NCBI GenBank assembly: GCA_039000515.1
Contig: JBCFYV010000012.1
Coordinates: 35,330,562 to 35,394,561 of the forward strand
Source: Timema cristinae
Lineage: Eukaryota; Arthropoda; Insecta; Phasmatodea; Timematidae
Direction: 5' to 3'
Length of the DNA stretch: 64,000 nucleotides
How positions within the stretch are numbered: the stretch's first letter is position 1; each line of letters starts with the position of its first letter. The notes under the pieces were generated by a model. The model was not told the DNA's origin and did no database searches. It worked only from the letters and a program-made list of their open reading frames with translations. This document shows positions 33,978 through 42,930 of this stretch, one piece after another. Both the position numbers and the translations under genes were made by a program.

Positions 33978-35288
33978 CTAGAAAAAAAGGTAGATTTTCT
34001 GTTGTAATGTGACTGTTCGGAGTAGTAACATATTATATATTTGACAATTAACAGCAGTTGTGTCCATATTAAGGGCAGGCTTCATGCATGATAACAGTCA
34101 AGTTATTTCCCGATTGAATTAATTTTTTAATTTGATTAAAATATTAATAAATAATTTCAATATAAATTATTGATACTTTTCCCATAATCAATCGATACAA
34201 TGAAGAGTCCTTTTCCAGCACCTGTACTAACAACACTTCATTCTACTTACATAGCCTGGAAATTCATAAATAAAATCGGGACTAAATTTAATGTAATCCT
34301 GCATGAAGAGTGTCCTTAATGGTAAAGTTAAAGTTTTTAAGATGTGTATAAAATTATAGAATTACACATCAGTTCAGCTTTGGTGTAAACTTCTCTAGGT
34401 GTGCTCCTGTTTACTCACACACATATTAATGGTGACTTTCCTCTGTTATCTCGTGATTCCTGATCTCATCTTTTACATCATCCATCACAAATCAGCCATT
34501 GGGCTTTAATGCATAGCATGCCTCTATTCTCTCAATAACGACCTCTTTCTTCAATGCAGACCTAGGTGGTTAGAGCTGTAGGTATGGGTAGATGGTTATT
34601 ATTATTATTATTATTATTATTGTTATTATTATTTATAGGTGCAATTTTATAGCTGTTTATCATTATAAGTAGTAGCATAACACATTTAATTGTTATTTCT
34701 GTATATTTATGTTCAGTGCCCAAGTACTAAAGAAGAGTGGAGAGCAATTGAGGAAGGATTTCGTGTCAGATAGAATTTACCCTCTTTTTATGGTAGTCTG
34801 GATGGAAAACATGTAATAATCAAAGCACCAGCTCATTGTGGATCTGACTACTTCAACTACAAACAACGTAACATTATAGTACTGCTTGCACTAGTTGATA
34901 ACGACTATGGTTTTTCGTACATAGATGTTGGCGCTAAAGGACGCGCATCAGATGGAGGTGTATTTCGGAATACAACGCTATATGAAAGTATAGAAAGAGG
35001 AAAGTTGAATTTACCTGAAGGAGGGGTTTTTGTGGCTGATGAAGCTTTTCCTCTGACTAGCTACATGATGAAGACATATGCTCAAAGAGGTTTGAATCTA
35101 CCAAAGAGGATATACAACTACTAGGATTGTGGAAAACGCATTTGGGATATTGTTGAGTCGTTTCCGTTTATATCGCAGCCCCTTAGAGGTAAAGACAGAA
35201 TCAGTAGCTTTGATTGTAAAAGCTACATGTGCTCTACATAACTGGCTTCACAAATTAAATCCCTACTATATCAGCCAGGGGTTGGTTG

Positions 35289-37155
35289 TGAACCACAATT
35301 AGGATCTACCATCCAAAAGAGAGGGTTCAAACACTTAATAAGGAAATTAAAAAAAAAACACAATAACAATCGATAGAGTGGGCTGGGTGAGTGAACTTGT
35401 TATACCCGCTGGGTAAGCTAAATAACACCCAGCACACGCAATTTGAGATAGATGAGGGCAAGTTCTCACGGTCGCCCTCAAAGGTCGATAAACAGAGCCC
35501 AGACGTCATACCATATGTGATTACCTCACATGAACTACTTAACTTAAAATTACCGAAGGATGATACTTATAAAGAAGGAACGAGTATCACCATCAACAAT
35601 AATTTATTATAACTTCTCGAAAAAGAGAACAAAAAATAGATATAAATACATAAACAATCATCAAGTATGTAACGTCTTTACAACCTTTTCCAATGGCCTC
35701 ATACCATGAGCGCCAAATTTGAAAGCGAACATCTACGCTTACTCTGGAAAGCTACAGTTTGGCGAGAAAGCAACAATTAAACCTCAGCCTAACCTCGTAC
35801 AGTTCAATACGACAATTACCCCAAAATATAACCTATAAACATTATTATTAATACCTCATCAGTCCCAAAAAGGGGAAGGGGGTATATGATTAAACCTAAC
35901 TGACGTATTACCAGATGTTGGTGTTGGATTGACCCATGCATGAGATTGGCCTACACCTCTCGTTTACAATCACAAACTTGGTTGCTATAACAACTTCCTT
36001 TTACCCCTATGGTGTGCTGATGGCGGCAGGTAATTCATGTTCAAAGGTGAACATCAAAAACAACCCAACAAGAACTATTCTAATACAATAAACATTAGCT
36101 TAATGAAACACCTTGCGAGGTTTATATTTAAAGTTCATAGACAAGGTAAAATTATGAATGACATAATTTATAGGTCTTAAGTTCTGAACCAAACTTATTA
36201 ACCTTTGAAAATAATTAACAAAAGCAGGTTTTTTAGAGATTACGCTCAATAATATAAGTGCACAAAACGTAACATCATAAATAGTATAAAGAACATAATA
36301 TGATACCAGCAATCATTACGCGATTTTAATTTTATTATGCCCGAAGTTTTACGTTCAATCATGCCGGACATAATAGATCTAAATCTTAACTGTGAACTTT
36401 GCCTTGTCATTTAAATCAACACAAATGCCCAAAAGAAGTAAAATCGTAACTTGTTTCACTAAAACATTAAATCTGAAAAAGTCTTAAAGTCCAATTACTT
36501 TATGCATACAGCTAAGTGCAAAGTTTTAAGTTATATGTAGGCAGATATTTGAAGACGCAACTAAATGCCAGTATCAAAGTTTTAAGTTCATTTATCATGG
36601 AAAGTCACTAAAGCGCAAGTTTGAAAGATCAAGTCTATTCATTATGAAATAACAACAAAGTGCCTAAACGGAATTTTTAGAAACGTTAAAGATTTCATCT
36701 AAACTGAATTTAGCTTACATCGTTAATTTTGAAGCGTTCGCCTGTTCAGGCGAATTCCAACGCCAGCCCAAGAGTGGCTCACAATTCACATGGTCGATCT
36801 TTTATACGCACAACACACGGCTAGCAGAACATAGTCAAGGATGGGGGGGGGGGGGGGGACCAAAGAACGTGGACAGGGTGGAGAAGGTTCTAGGAGCCTC
36901 ACGGATCTAGTAGAAGCCCGCTCGTAAACTTGGTGGAGTGTTACTTCTTTTCTTCTTATGGTCTTTGGGCAAGCAGAAACGGCGTGATGTATTCCAGTGG
37001 GCGCGCCTCAGTCTAACAAGGAAGGTCTTGATGGCCAGGTGTGTGTTGATAAGTGGCTCGCAGTGTTTACACGAGCATGGCCGCTGACGTCTTTGTAGAA
37101 TTGGGTAAGTTTACAATTTGCAGTATTGTAACATTAGCTAGCGGGTAATGTTACA
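35289..37155. mobile_element. 1,867-bp TG...CA insertion, probable solo LTR
   Basis: The insertion begins TGTGAACCACAATTAGG and ends GGGTAATGTTACA, with TG/CA ends. GTTG is duplicated at 35285-35288 and 37156-37159, and the empty site is visible in copy 1 (about 26156-26176 on the minus strand). The lack of long internal ORFs, a 4-bp duplication and TGT...ACA ends fit a solo LTR of a gypsy-like retrotransposon. No primer-binding site or polyprotein is present. A G-run (36843-36859) lies inside. An LTR this long is at the high end but known. Confidence 0.75.
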
Positions 37156-37654
37156 GTTGATGCTGAGCACGTGGATGTCTGCAGATTTGTCCCTGGATCA
37201 TGGAGGAAGTTACCTGAAGGAGCTATGCGCGCTATTCCAGCAACACGGCACAGTCATCCCACAACCGTAACTGCATAAAGGCTCGAAGAATATTGCCATT
37301 ATGTCAACACAAATGGCTCAGTCCCTTGGCAAAAGGACATTCTGAACCCTTGTACTGCAGCAATTTGTGCACCGTATTCAAACATTCGTAATCGTTATTG
37401 AAGCAACTTTATAAATTTTGGAATTAAGTATATATTTTATGTTTACAGGCCTATGCGTGTTGTGTGTTTATATAAACAATTTGTATACAAACATTGAAGA
37501 TAAATTTGAATATAATATATAGTTTATTATCTGTAAATACATTGTTTGTGTGTGCACCCATATACGGTGCATTTGCATGTCAGCATTTTTGTTTAAATAA
37601 CAGTGCATATTATGTTATCATAATTAATTTAACAAGCCACTAAAATAAAACTCA

Positions 37655-37753
37655 TACTTACTAGGTTGCTTTCCGTGTTTTGAATGGCAAACCGGCGCAA
37701 GAACCCATCGACTGTAGTAAACCACACCCCAATTGTTTGTAAACGGAATCTCC
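37655..37753 (-). pseudogene. Harbinger MADF protein, end of exon 1, cut by gap
   Basis: The reverse complement of 25568-25667, including the GTAAGT donor. It shows GDSVYK followed by a one-base change of frame relative to copy 1. The remainder lies in the N gap. Confidence 0.7.
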
Positions 37754-37853
37754 NNNNNNNNNNNNNNNNNNNNNNNNNNNNNNNNNNNNNNNNNNNNNNN
37801 NNNNNNNNNNNNNNNNNNNNNNNNNNNNNNNNNNNNNNNNNNNNNNNNNNNNN
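37754..37853. other. Assembly gap of 100 N
   Basis: Exactly 100 N. The sequence left of it is Harbinger. The sequence right of it does not match the expected continuation (25135-25567 or the retrotransposon flank), so the C2-C3 join is not validated by the sequence. Confidence 1.
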
Positions 37854-40083
37854 TTTTTGATTTTAGCACCCCTATGACACTCTACTCAAGACTCTATATA
37901 AAAGTTGATCAGAATTTGAAGCTTTTTAGCTGCACGATTTGCCACTATATGGAAAGCGTTGTGATCGTTGCAGATAGTGGTGACGTTTTATAACAACAGC
38001 TGTTTAGATTTATAATATTTTATTTCTGCACAATGGTTTCACATGTCTAAAATAAAAATTAATTCTAGTTTCCAGATTGTTTTAAAACTGTCATGAAAAC
38101 GTTTATACGCCCTCTAATTTCAAGAGACACGATTGTGAAAAAATACAAGAATGATTTCTAGTCAAAAGAACGTTAGAAAAAAACAAAACTAATCTATTGC
38201 TGATTTTGTTGTACCGCCACCCTTATCTCCTCAGATAAATAAGGGCTGGCGCACATATACACAAATTAAAAAAAAAAAATGCTGAGGAGCCGATAGGACA
38301 ACATATGGTGTATAGGCCTTTCTCTCTGGCTTATACGACATTTTGTTTCCATGAACTCTCCATAATTATTATTTGTTGAATAGATACTTAGAGCAAAAGG
38401 GGGTAGAGGTCGAGAAACTCTTTAAAAGTTACAATTTATTAACCTATAATTTGTTAATGAAAAGATTGCATGAAGTAAACGTATGTTTATTTAGAAAAAT
38501 AACAATTAATATTGGTAAATATAAATAACAATAAAGAATAAATAGGTATTTATATATAAAATATGAATATTGGGTTATACCCATAATATCAATGTTGTCA
38601 TTACAACACGTGATCCAATACGACCAAAAGAATACCACAATGTTTATTCTATGGCCCTTCAGGGTCTCCGCGGCAACCCGCAATACAACAAATAACAAAC
38701 CAAGCCACAACAGGACAACAGTCTGCATAACAATAGAAAAAAGTTCTTTTAAAACTTATCAAGAAAATATCATTATTGCCAAACGTCTCCCCGAAATCAA
38801 AATCCACCATAGCACAAGGGAGATAGTCCACAATTAAATAACAATATAATAAACGCAAAAAATTACATAGCCGGACGGGCTATAACATATCCCACCTCAG
38901 ATAGGCAACACGCCATACGTAGCCTTACGATGACATACAAAACTAACGTTCACCAAAAGGGACAATCACTTATAAAGCCAGATGGGCTATAAAAGGATTC
39001 CTAAAAATATTAATAGTATGTCTCAAAATGCATCTTATGCCGTGCCTGGTATACCTTCCCTACGTGATATATCATTATTCAAAAATGATATAACAGCAAA
39101 TTATTTCATGTACCATTAAATAAATTATAAAAATCCCACGTGTGTCCATAGGGGACATTTGTTTGCCTTTACCAGAAAATCTATAAATCCAATTCATCAT
39201 GATATGTCATATTTATAATGACTATTTCAATTTTAATTAAATCAATAATGCGAGCCCAAAAAGATAATTTTGAAATATAAAGGCCGAAATAGAATTTGTA
39301 CCATAGCATCATCCTATCCTAGTATGTGTCTCTCGACACGGTTGAATCAAGAAGTAAAATATTATGTGAATAACACCAGTATATAAATGATTATTTTCTG
39401 AGAGGAGGGGGAAAAGAGGGAGAACTAGAACATAGTAGAAAACATACACACAGACCAGAGGGAAGGGATAGCAATTCATGAAAGAACATTCTACACCTTT
39501 GGAGATGCGACCAGAATATCACATGTTCATCACTAGGCCACTTCCACGTCACTCTCTTCCCATGATGCATTGGGCGGGCTTACGTCCAGTCCAGCACGCC
39601 TTTCACTCGTTTCAGTTTTAAATCAACACTTCGACGTGGATGTAGTGTTCGCGGGGGAGAGGTCGGTTGGTGAGACATAATACGGTGAATGGGGCTTTTG
39701 GTGATTAGATTTCACTGTTTATCCTTGGTATTGTTAGAATAGTATTCATTAGCTCGTTTAATCTTCTTTTCTTGTAATGTTTATGTCAATAAACGTTACA
39801 TTGTGAAAAAATATTTGGCCAGAAGATATTATACGAGAGTGGACTGTAGCAGAGTGTTATTAAATAATTTTTCAAAATGAAAGTGTGCAGTTGCTTTTTA
39901 TAATACCGGTATGAGATTTGTTTTTTTCTTAATTATCTCCTTTGTTGATCATTGTCTGTAATAAAAAATAACTTCTGCTAAATATCAGTTACCACCAATC
40001 CTATATCGTTGGATACTTGTATGTTTATTTATAAATTATAACAGTGAGATTTATACTTCTTTTACTTTAAGTATTAGTAGGGG
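37854..40083. other. AT-rich region without recognised genes
   Basis: Short overlapping frames at 38444-38858 on both strands have no protein-family character and overlap each other, so I do not call them. A short repeat, AGCCGGACGGGCTATAA at about 38870 and AGCCAGATGGGCTATAA at about 38978, is the only structure noticed. If the virus-like block once extended here, nothing recognisable remains. Confidence 0.4.
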
Positions 40084-41357
40084 AGGGGGCGACCTGGCTC
40101 ACTCAAGATAGTATTGTGATTTTTACCATTATTCCCCCTCCTCCTGCCCTCACCCCTACACCGCCCTGATGACTCATAACTGGTGCCAGTTTGGCGGGTC
40201 GACAAGACAAGTCGAGACATGAATAGATAACGACCTTGAATGATGTCGCAACCCTCACTTGTAATGGGTTTTACCGATGATGTCATCGCCCTGTCGCAAC
40301 CTTGATGACTCATAGCTGGTGCCAGTCTGGCATGTTGACAAGACAAGTCGAGACACGACCTTGAATGATGTCGCAACCCTCACTTGCCATGGGTTTTACC
40401 GATGACGTCATCGCTCTGTCGCAACCCTGATGACTCATACCTGGCGCCAGTCTGGCGTGTTGACAAGACAAGTCGAGACACGACCTTGAATGATTTCGCA
40501 ACCCTCACTTGCAATGGGTTTTACCGATGACGTTATCATTCTGTCGCAACCCTGATGACTCATACCTGGCGCCAGTTTGGCGTGTTGACAAGACAAGTCG
40601 AGACACGACCTTGAATGATGTCGCAACCCTCACTTGCCATGGGTTTTACCGATGACATCATCCCTTTGTCACAACCCTGATGACTCATACCTGGCGCCAG
40701 TCTGGCGTGTTGACAAGACAAGTCGAGACACGACCTTACCATTACCATTACCATTTAACTATAGCTAGGAATCAAGTTTTTTCAATAAACATTTGTTCCG
40801 GCATAACTTTATCCAAAATGTTATCCACGAAAATCCCTGGTTAGACACATTCAAATTATATAATGTTTTAATTCACATAAATTAATAAATTTAGACAAGT
40901 CTGCCCTGGTTTATTGTAATTTTAAAATAGATCAAAATGTATACACTTTGATTTAACAACAAACAAACAATAAGTGTGACTGTTAGAAAATTACATCTAC
41001 TCACCCAGATCAGTCAGTGAAGCGTAATCACTCATCCTAGTTTTCTTGTTTAGCACTCGAAGACAGGTTATAAAATGAAAGGATTTCAAAACAGGTGCCA
41101 CTATTTATAGCTACCACCAGCTAAGTTTGCGACAGAGCGATGACGTCATCGGTAAAACCCATTGCAAGTGAGGGTTGCGACATCATTCAATGTCGTGATA
41201 TATTCTTGTCTCGACTTGTCTTGTTGACCCGCCAAACTGGCACCAGGTATGAGTAATCAGGGCGGTGTAGGGGAGTGGGCAGGGGGAGGGGGTAGGAGGA
41301 GGGAGAATAACGGTAAAAATCACAATACTATCTAGAGTGGGCCAGGTTGCCCCCTTT
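40084..41357. mobile_element. Non-autonomous element with long TIRs and 125-bp tandem units
   Basis: The left end GGGGGCGACCTGGCTCACTC and the right end read on minus, GGGGGCAACCTGGCCCACTC, start inverted repeats of about 240 bp that continue through GATAGTATTGTGATTTTTAC. Each TIR includes one copy of a 125-bp unit. In the left TIR the unit has expanded to five. The middle (40745-41095) is AT-rich. The element lies within the packaging-ATPase frame of the virus-like block. No clear target duplication was found and no superfamily is assigned. Confidence 0.75.
40168..40738. repeat. 125-bp tandem repeat, about 4.5 units, with AP-1-like and CRE-like sites
   Basis: GATGACTCAT starts at 40168, 40304, 40429, 40554 and 40679, giving one 136-bp step (an 11-bp insert) and three of 125 bp. 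Each unit has TGACTCA (AP-1 consensus) and a GATGACGTCATC-like palindrome (CRE consensus), mutated in some units. The minus-strand frames of 60-100 codons over this region read through the repeats and are not proteins. Confidence 0.9.
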
Positions 41358-41506
41358 CTCTCGCTTAAACACCATAGAATTCTATCAAAATTATTCACAC
41401 TGCACACTTGTTTTAAATTTAACAGAAAATTCTCTACAAAAGTAGTTTTCCCGAAGCTAGACGGTCCCGCTAATATCAGTGTGAAAGGGTGTACAAACAC
41501 AGACAT
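41358..41506 (-). pseudogene. Packaging-type P-loop ATPase, N-terminal fragment
   Basis: The ATG at 41506 gives MSVFVHPFTLILAGPSSFG followed by KTTF, which is a Walker A box (GPSSFGKT), then a hydrophobic run ending ILWCLSE. This opening, with HPFT before a P-loop and a WC-SE strand, is like the FtsK/HerA-type genome-packaging ATPases of Polinton-like elements and related DNA viruses. The frame is cut after about 50 residues by the TIR of the MITE at 41357. I could not find the rest of the protein on the far side (left of 40084). A polypyrimidine-AG (TATTTTTTAG) lies 30 bp before the ATG. Alternative: another P-loop NTPase of the same element. Confidence 0.6.
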
Positions 41507-41551
41507 TGATGTGCACTCGTCTAGTGTTGCTTTAAAACTAAAAAATAAAAA

Positions 41552-42066
41552 TTACGATTCCAAATTTATAGTAGTGGTGGTGGTGGTGGTGTCGACGAAC
41601 CAATCTCTAAGAAATTTTACGTTCGAAAGCGTACAAACTGAATTTAATTTTTTATATTTATGGCCGAAACACTTATCATAATTATGATGGATCCTATCCT
41701 TCAGGGAGGGACACCCCAAGTCTATCATATTAATAACAAGTTGTTTTTATCCACAATTTCCATTAAAAAATTTCTTTTCCTCCCCCTTTACATAAATTAT
41801 AGTCGATCCAAGAGTGGCCATTTTTAAAATTATATTAAATTGATCGGAGTTCATATCACCATCGTCCCAATGCAGACTGTGATGATTATATGTGAGCCAA
41901 TCACATGGTTTTTTAATATGCCACGGTAATTTTAAAGGGAATATGGAGACTTAAATGTATAGTGATGTTCATCACTTCCACCTATAGATATTATACTACA
42001 TTCTTTTATTATGAACTTATTGCATTCATCTTTAAATCCCTGAAAATCTACAATTACGTTGGTCAT
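41552..42066 (-). pseudogene. DFQGF-type protein of unknown function, frameshifted
   Basis: The ATG at 42066 opens MTNVIVDFQGF, KFIIKECSIISIGG and HYTFKSPYS. After a frameshift near 41943 it continues LPWHIKKPCDWLTYNHH, HSLHWDDGDM and TIIYVKGEEKKFF to a stop at 41747. In a third frame IDLGCPSLKDRIHHNYDKC and LSNVKFLRDWF follow, ending in a poly-Thr run with stop at 41552. The Asp-x-x-GF/KE opening and the HH-x-LHWDDG block suggest a nuclease-like fold, but that is a guess. I recognise this arrangement only as an unnamed family that recurs in arthropod genomes. It starts 35 bp after the stop of the small ORF at 42101, so the genes are tightly packed. Two frameshifts make this copy inactive. 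Confidence 0.55.
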
Positions 42067-42100
42067 GTTGTTGTGTAAAGGAAAAAAAACCAATTAACAG

Positions 42101-42244
42101 TCAGTGTCCGGAGACCACTGTAAGATCTCTACACGAGTATGCTTTAATAAATTCTATAGGTAAATTATTCAACTCCGCGGCAGACATCAGACAGAAATCC
42201 TGCTTCTTTGAGTACGTGAGGATGGACGCGTTGATTTGATCCAT
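42101..42244 (-). CDS. 47-codon ORF overlapping the dUTPase stop
   Basis: The ATG (42242-42244) shares its A with the dUTPase stop codon in the string TAATG, a stop-start overlap usual in compact viral genomes. The frame reads MDQINASILTYSKKQDF, CLMSAAELNNLPIEFIKAYS and ends at TGA (42101-42103). No family is recognised. It may be a real small protein or the first part of the next gene, whose ATG is 35 bp on in a different frame. An assignment to the DFQGF gene by frameshift is possible. Confidence 0.45.
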   Translation of the reverse strand: MDQINASILTYSKKQDFCLMSAAELNNLPIEFIKAYSCRDLTVVSGH

Positions 42245-42774
42245 TATATTAAATTACAATTAACGATGACATGATCTTTTAAAGGGATGTCGCTCGATCC
42301 AAATCCTCCCTCCCCCCTCTGAGTGTTTGATAGCGAATCAGTGTGTTCAACTCTAGGGTTATCAATTTTCACGCATACTAGTTGAGCAATTTTATCACCC
42401 CTTTTAATTCTGAAAACAGTGTCGCCGTGATTAATGAGTAATACGCAAATATTACCACGATAGTCTTCGTCTATAACTCCGGCCAAAACATCTATCCCGT
42501 GGTGAAGAGCCAGACTAGATCGCGGAGATATTCTACCGTACGTTCCTGCTGGTAATATAATAGAAATATTTATCTTAACTAAATGCCTGCACGAGGGCTG
42601 TATACTGCAATTGTACGGACTTTTCAAGTCTATACCTGCAGAGTGTGTTGTGGCTCTAACCGGGCAAATTGCGTTTCTATTTATATTTTTGTACTTTAAT
42701 ACAGATGACACTAGAATCAGAGAGAGAGAAGAAAAATGTCTAGGTAAGTTTTCAGATAAATTATTCAATGTCAA
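42244..42774 (-). CDS. dut: dUTPase (trimeric, virus-like element)
   Basis: Hydrolyses dUTP to dUMP and pyrophosphate, keeping uracil out of DNA. All five motifs of trimeric dUTPases are present in order: HSAGIDLKSP (1), GRISPRSSLA (2), GVIDEDYRGNICVLLIN (3, with the catalytic Asp), KRGDKIAQLV (4) and RGEGGFGSS (5). There is no internal stop, unlike most neighbours. The open frame begins without an ATG. A polypyrimidine-AG (CTCTCTCTGATTCTAG) at about 42710 would splice in just before KYKNINRNAICPV, so the true 5' end is probably a spliced leader or lost exon. Its stop overlaps the ATG of the next ORF. The dUTPase could be host-derived. Its position between PolB and the other element genes argues it is part of the element. 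Confidence 0.9.
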   Translation of the reverse strand: MTLNNLSENLPRHFSSLSLILVSSVLKYKNINRNAICPVRATTHSAGIDLKSPYNCSIQPSCRHLVKINISIILPAGTYGRISPRSSLALHHGIDVLAGVIDEDYRGNICVLLINHGDTVFRIKRGDKIAQLVCVKIDNPRVEHTDSLSNTQRGEGGFGSSDIPLKDHVIVNCNLI

Positions 42775-42795
42775 CCATTAGTCGTATCGTCATAT

Positions 42796-42798
<3 letters not shown>

Positions 42799-42833
<35 letters not shown>
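42799..42833. repeat. (TA)n microsatellite
   Basis: About 17 TA units between the dUTPase and the end of PolB. An AT-rich variable tract with no gene content. Confidence 0.95.
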
Positions 42834-42836
<3 letters not shown>

Positions 42837-42930
42837 ATAATTTCTATACCACGTGTTAACTGGGGCACCGTCTGTCGGACAAAAGTCACATTTGTGTAAT
42901 GATAGCCTTTTCACACCTGTGGTAGTATCA

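Larger units (their letters stand above)
32499..37278 (+). pseudogene. HARBI1-like transposase, spliced, with solo LTR in the last exon
   Basis: DDE transposase of the PIF/Harbinger family. Exon 1 runs from the ATG at 32499 (MDVVREAVCVVAEMV) to GLQDFIK at 32942, with a GT donor. An in-frame TAA at 32742 lies before MREALPASIKLEVTLRDL, the usual N-terminal region, which continues in the same frame. The intron is 32943-34716. The last exon starts CPSTKEEW at 34717. GSLDGKH and GRASDGGVF supply two Asp residues and VENAFGIL the Glu. A TAG replaces the Trp at 34771-34773, and a small deletion shifts the frame near 35123. The exon is split at 35288 by a 1,867-bp insertion and resumes at 37160, ending with TAA at 37276. 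The gene is dead, and the lesions are shared with copy 1. Confidence 0.85.
32309..37753. mobile_element. PIF/Harbinger element, copy 2, running into the second gap
   Basis: It starts ATGGGCGTTTACACGG after TAA (32306-32308) and contains the full transposase gene (plus strand), MADF exon 2 (minus strand, inside the transposase intron) and the 3' end of MADF exon 1 (minus strand) at the N gap. A solo-LTR-like insertion (35289-37155) is present here and absent from copy 1. The region 34570-37753 minus that insertion is the reverse complement of 25568-26873. Confidence 0.85.

Noticed and set aside
36841..36860. G-run as a G-quadruplex or regulatory feature
   Set aside because: A single homopolymer of uncertain length inside the solo-LTR-like insertion. 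No spaced G-tracts are seen.
25135..37753. Two independent Harbinger insertions
   Set aside because: Both carry the same nonsense codon, the same small deletion and the same (TAA)n position, and each has only one of the two flanks of a single target site.
38444..38858. Overlapping ORFs on both strands, one with a hydrophobic start
   Set aside because: Both strands are open by chance, no homology is recognised, and composition is biased by AT-rich sequence.
40074..40754. Repeated 63-100 codon proteins on the minus strand
   Set aside because: They are the 125-bp tandem unit translated in changing frames (125 is not a multiple of three), and no frame persists across units.
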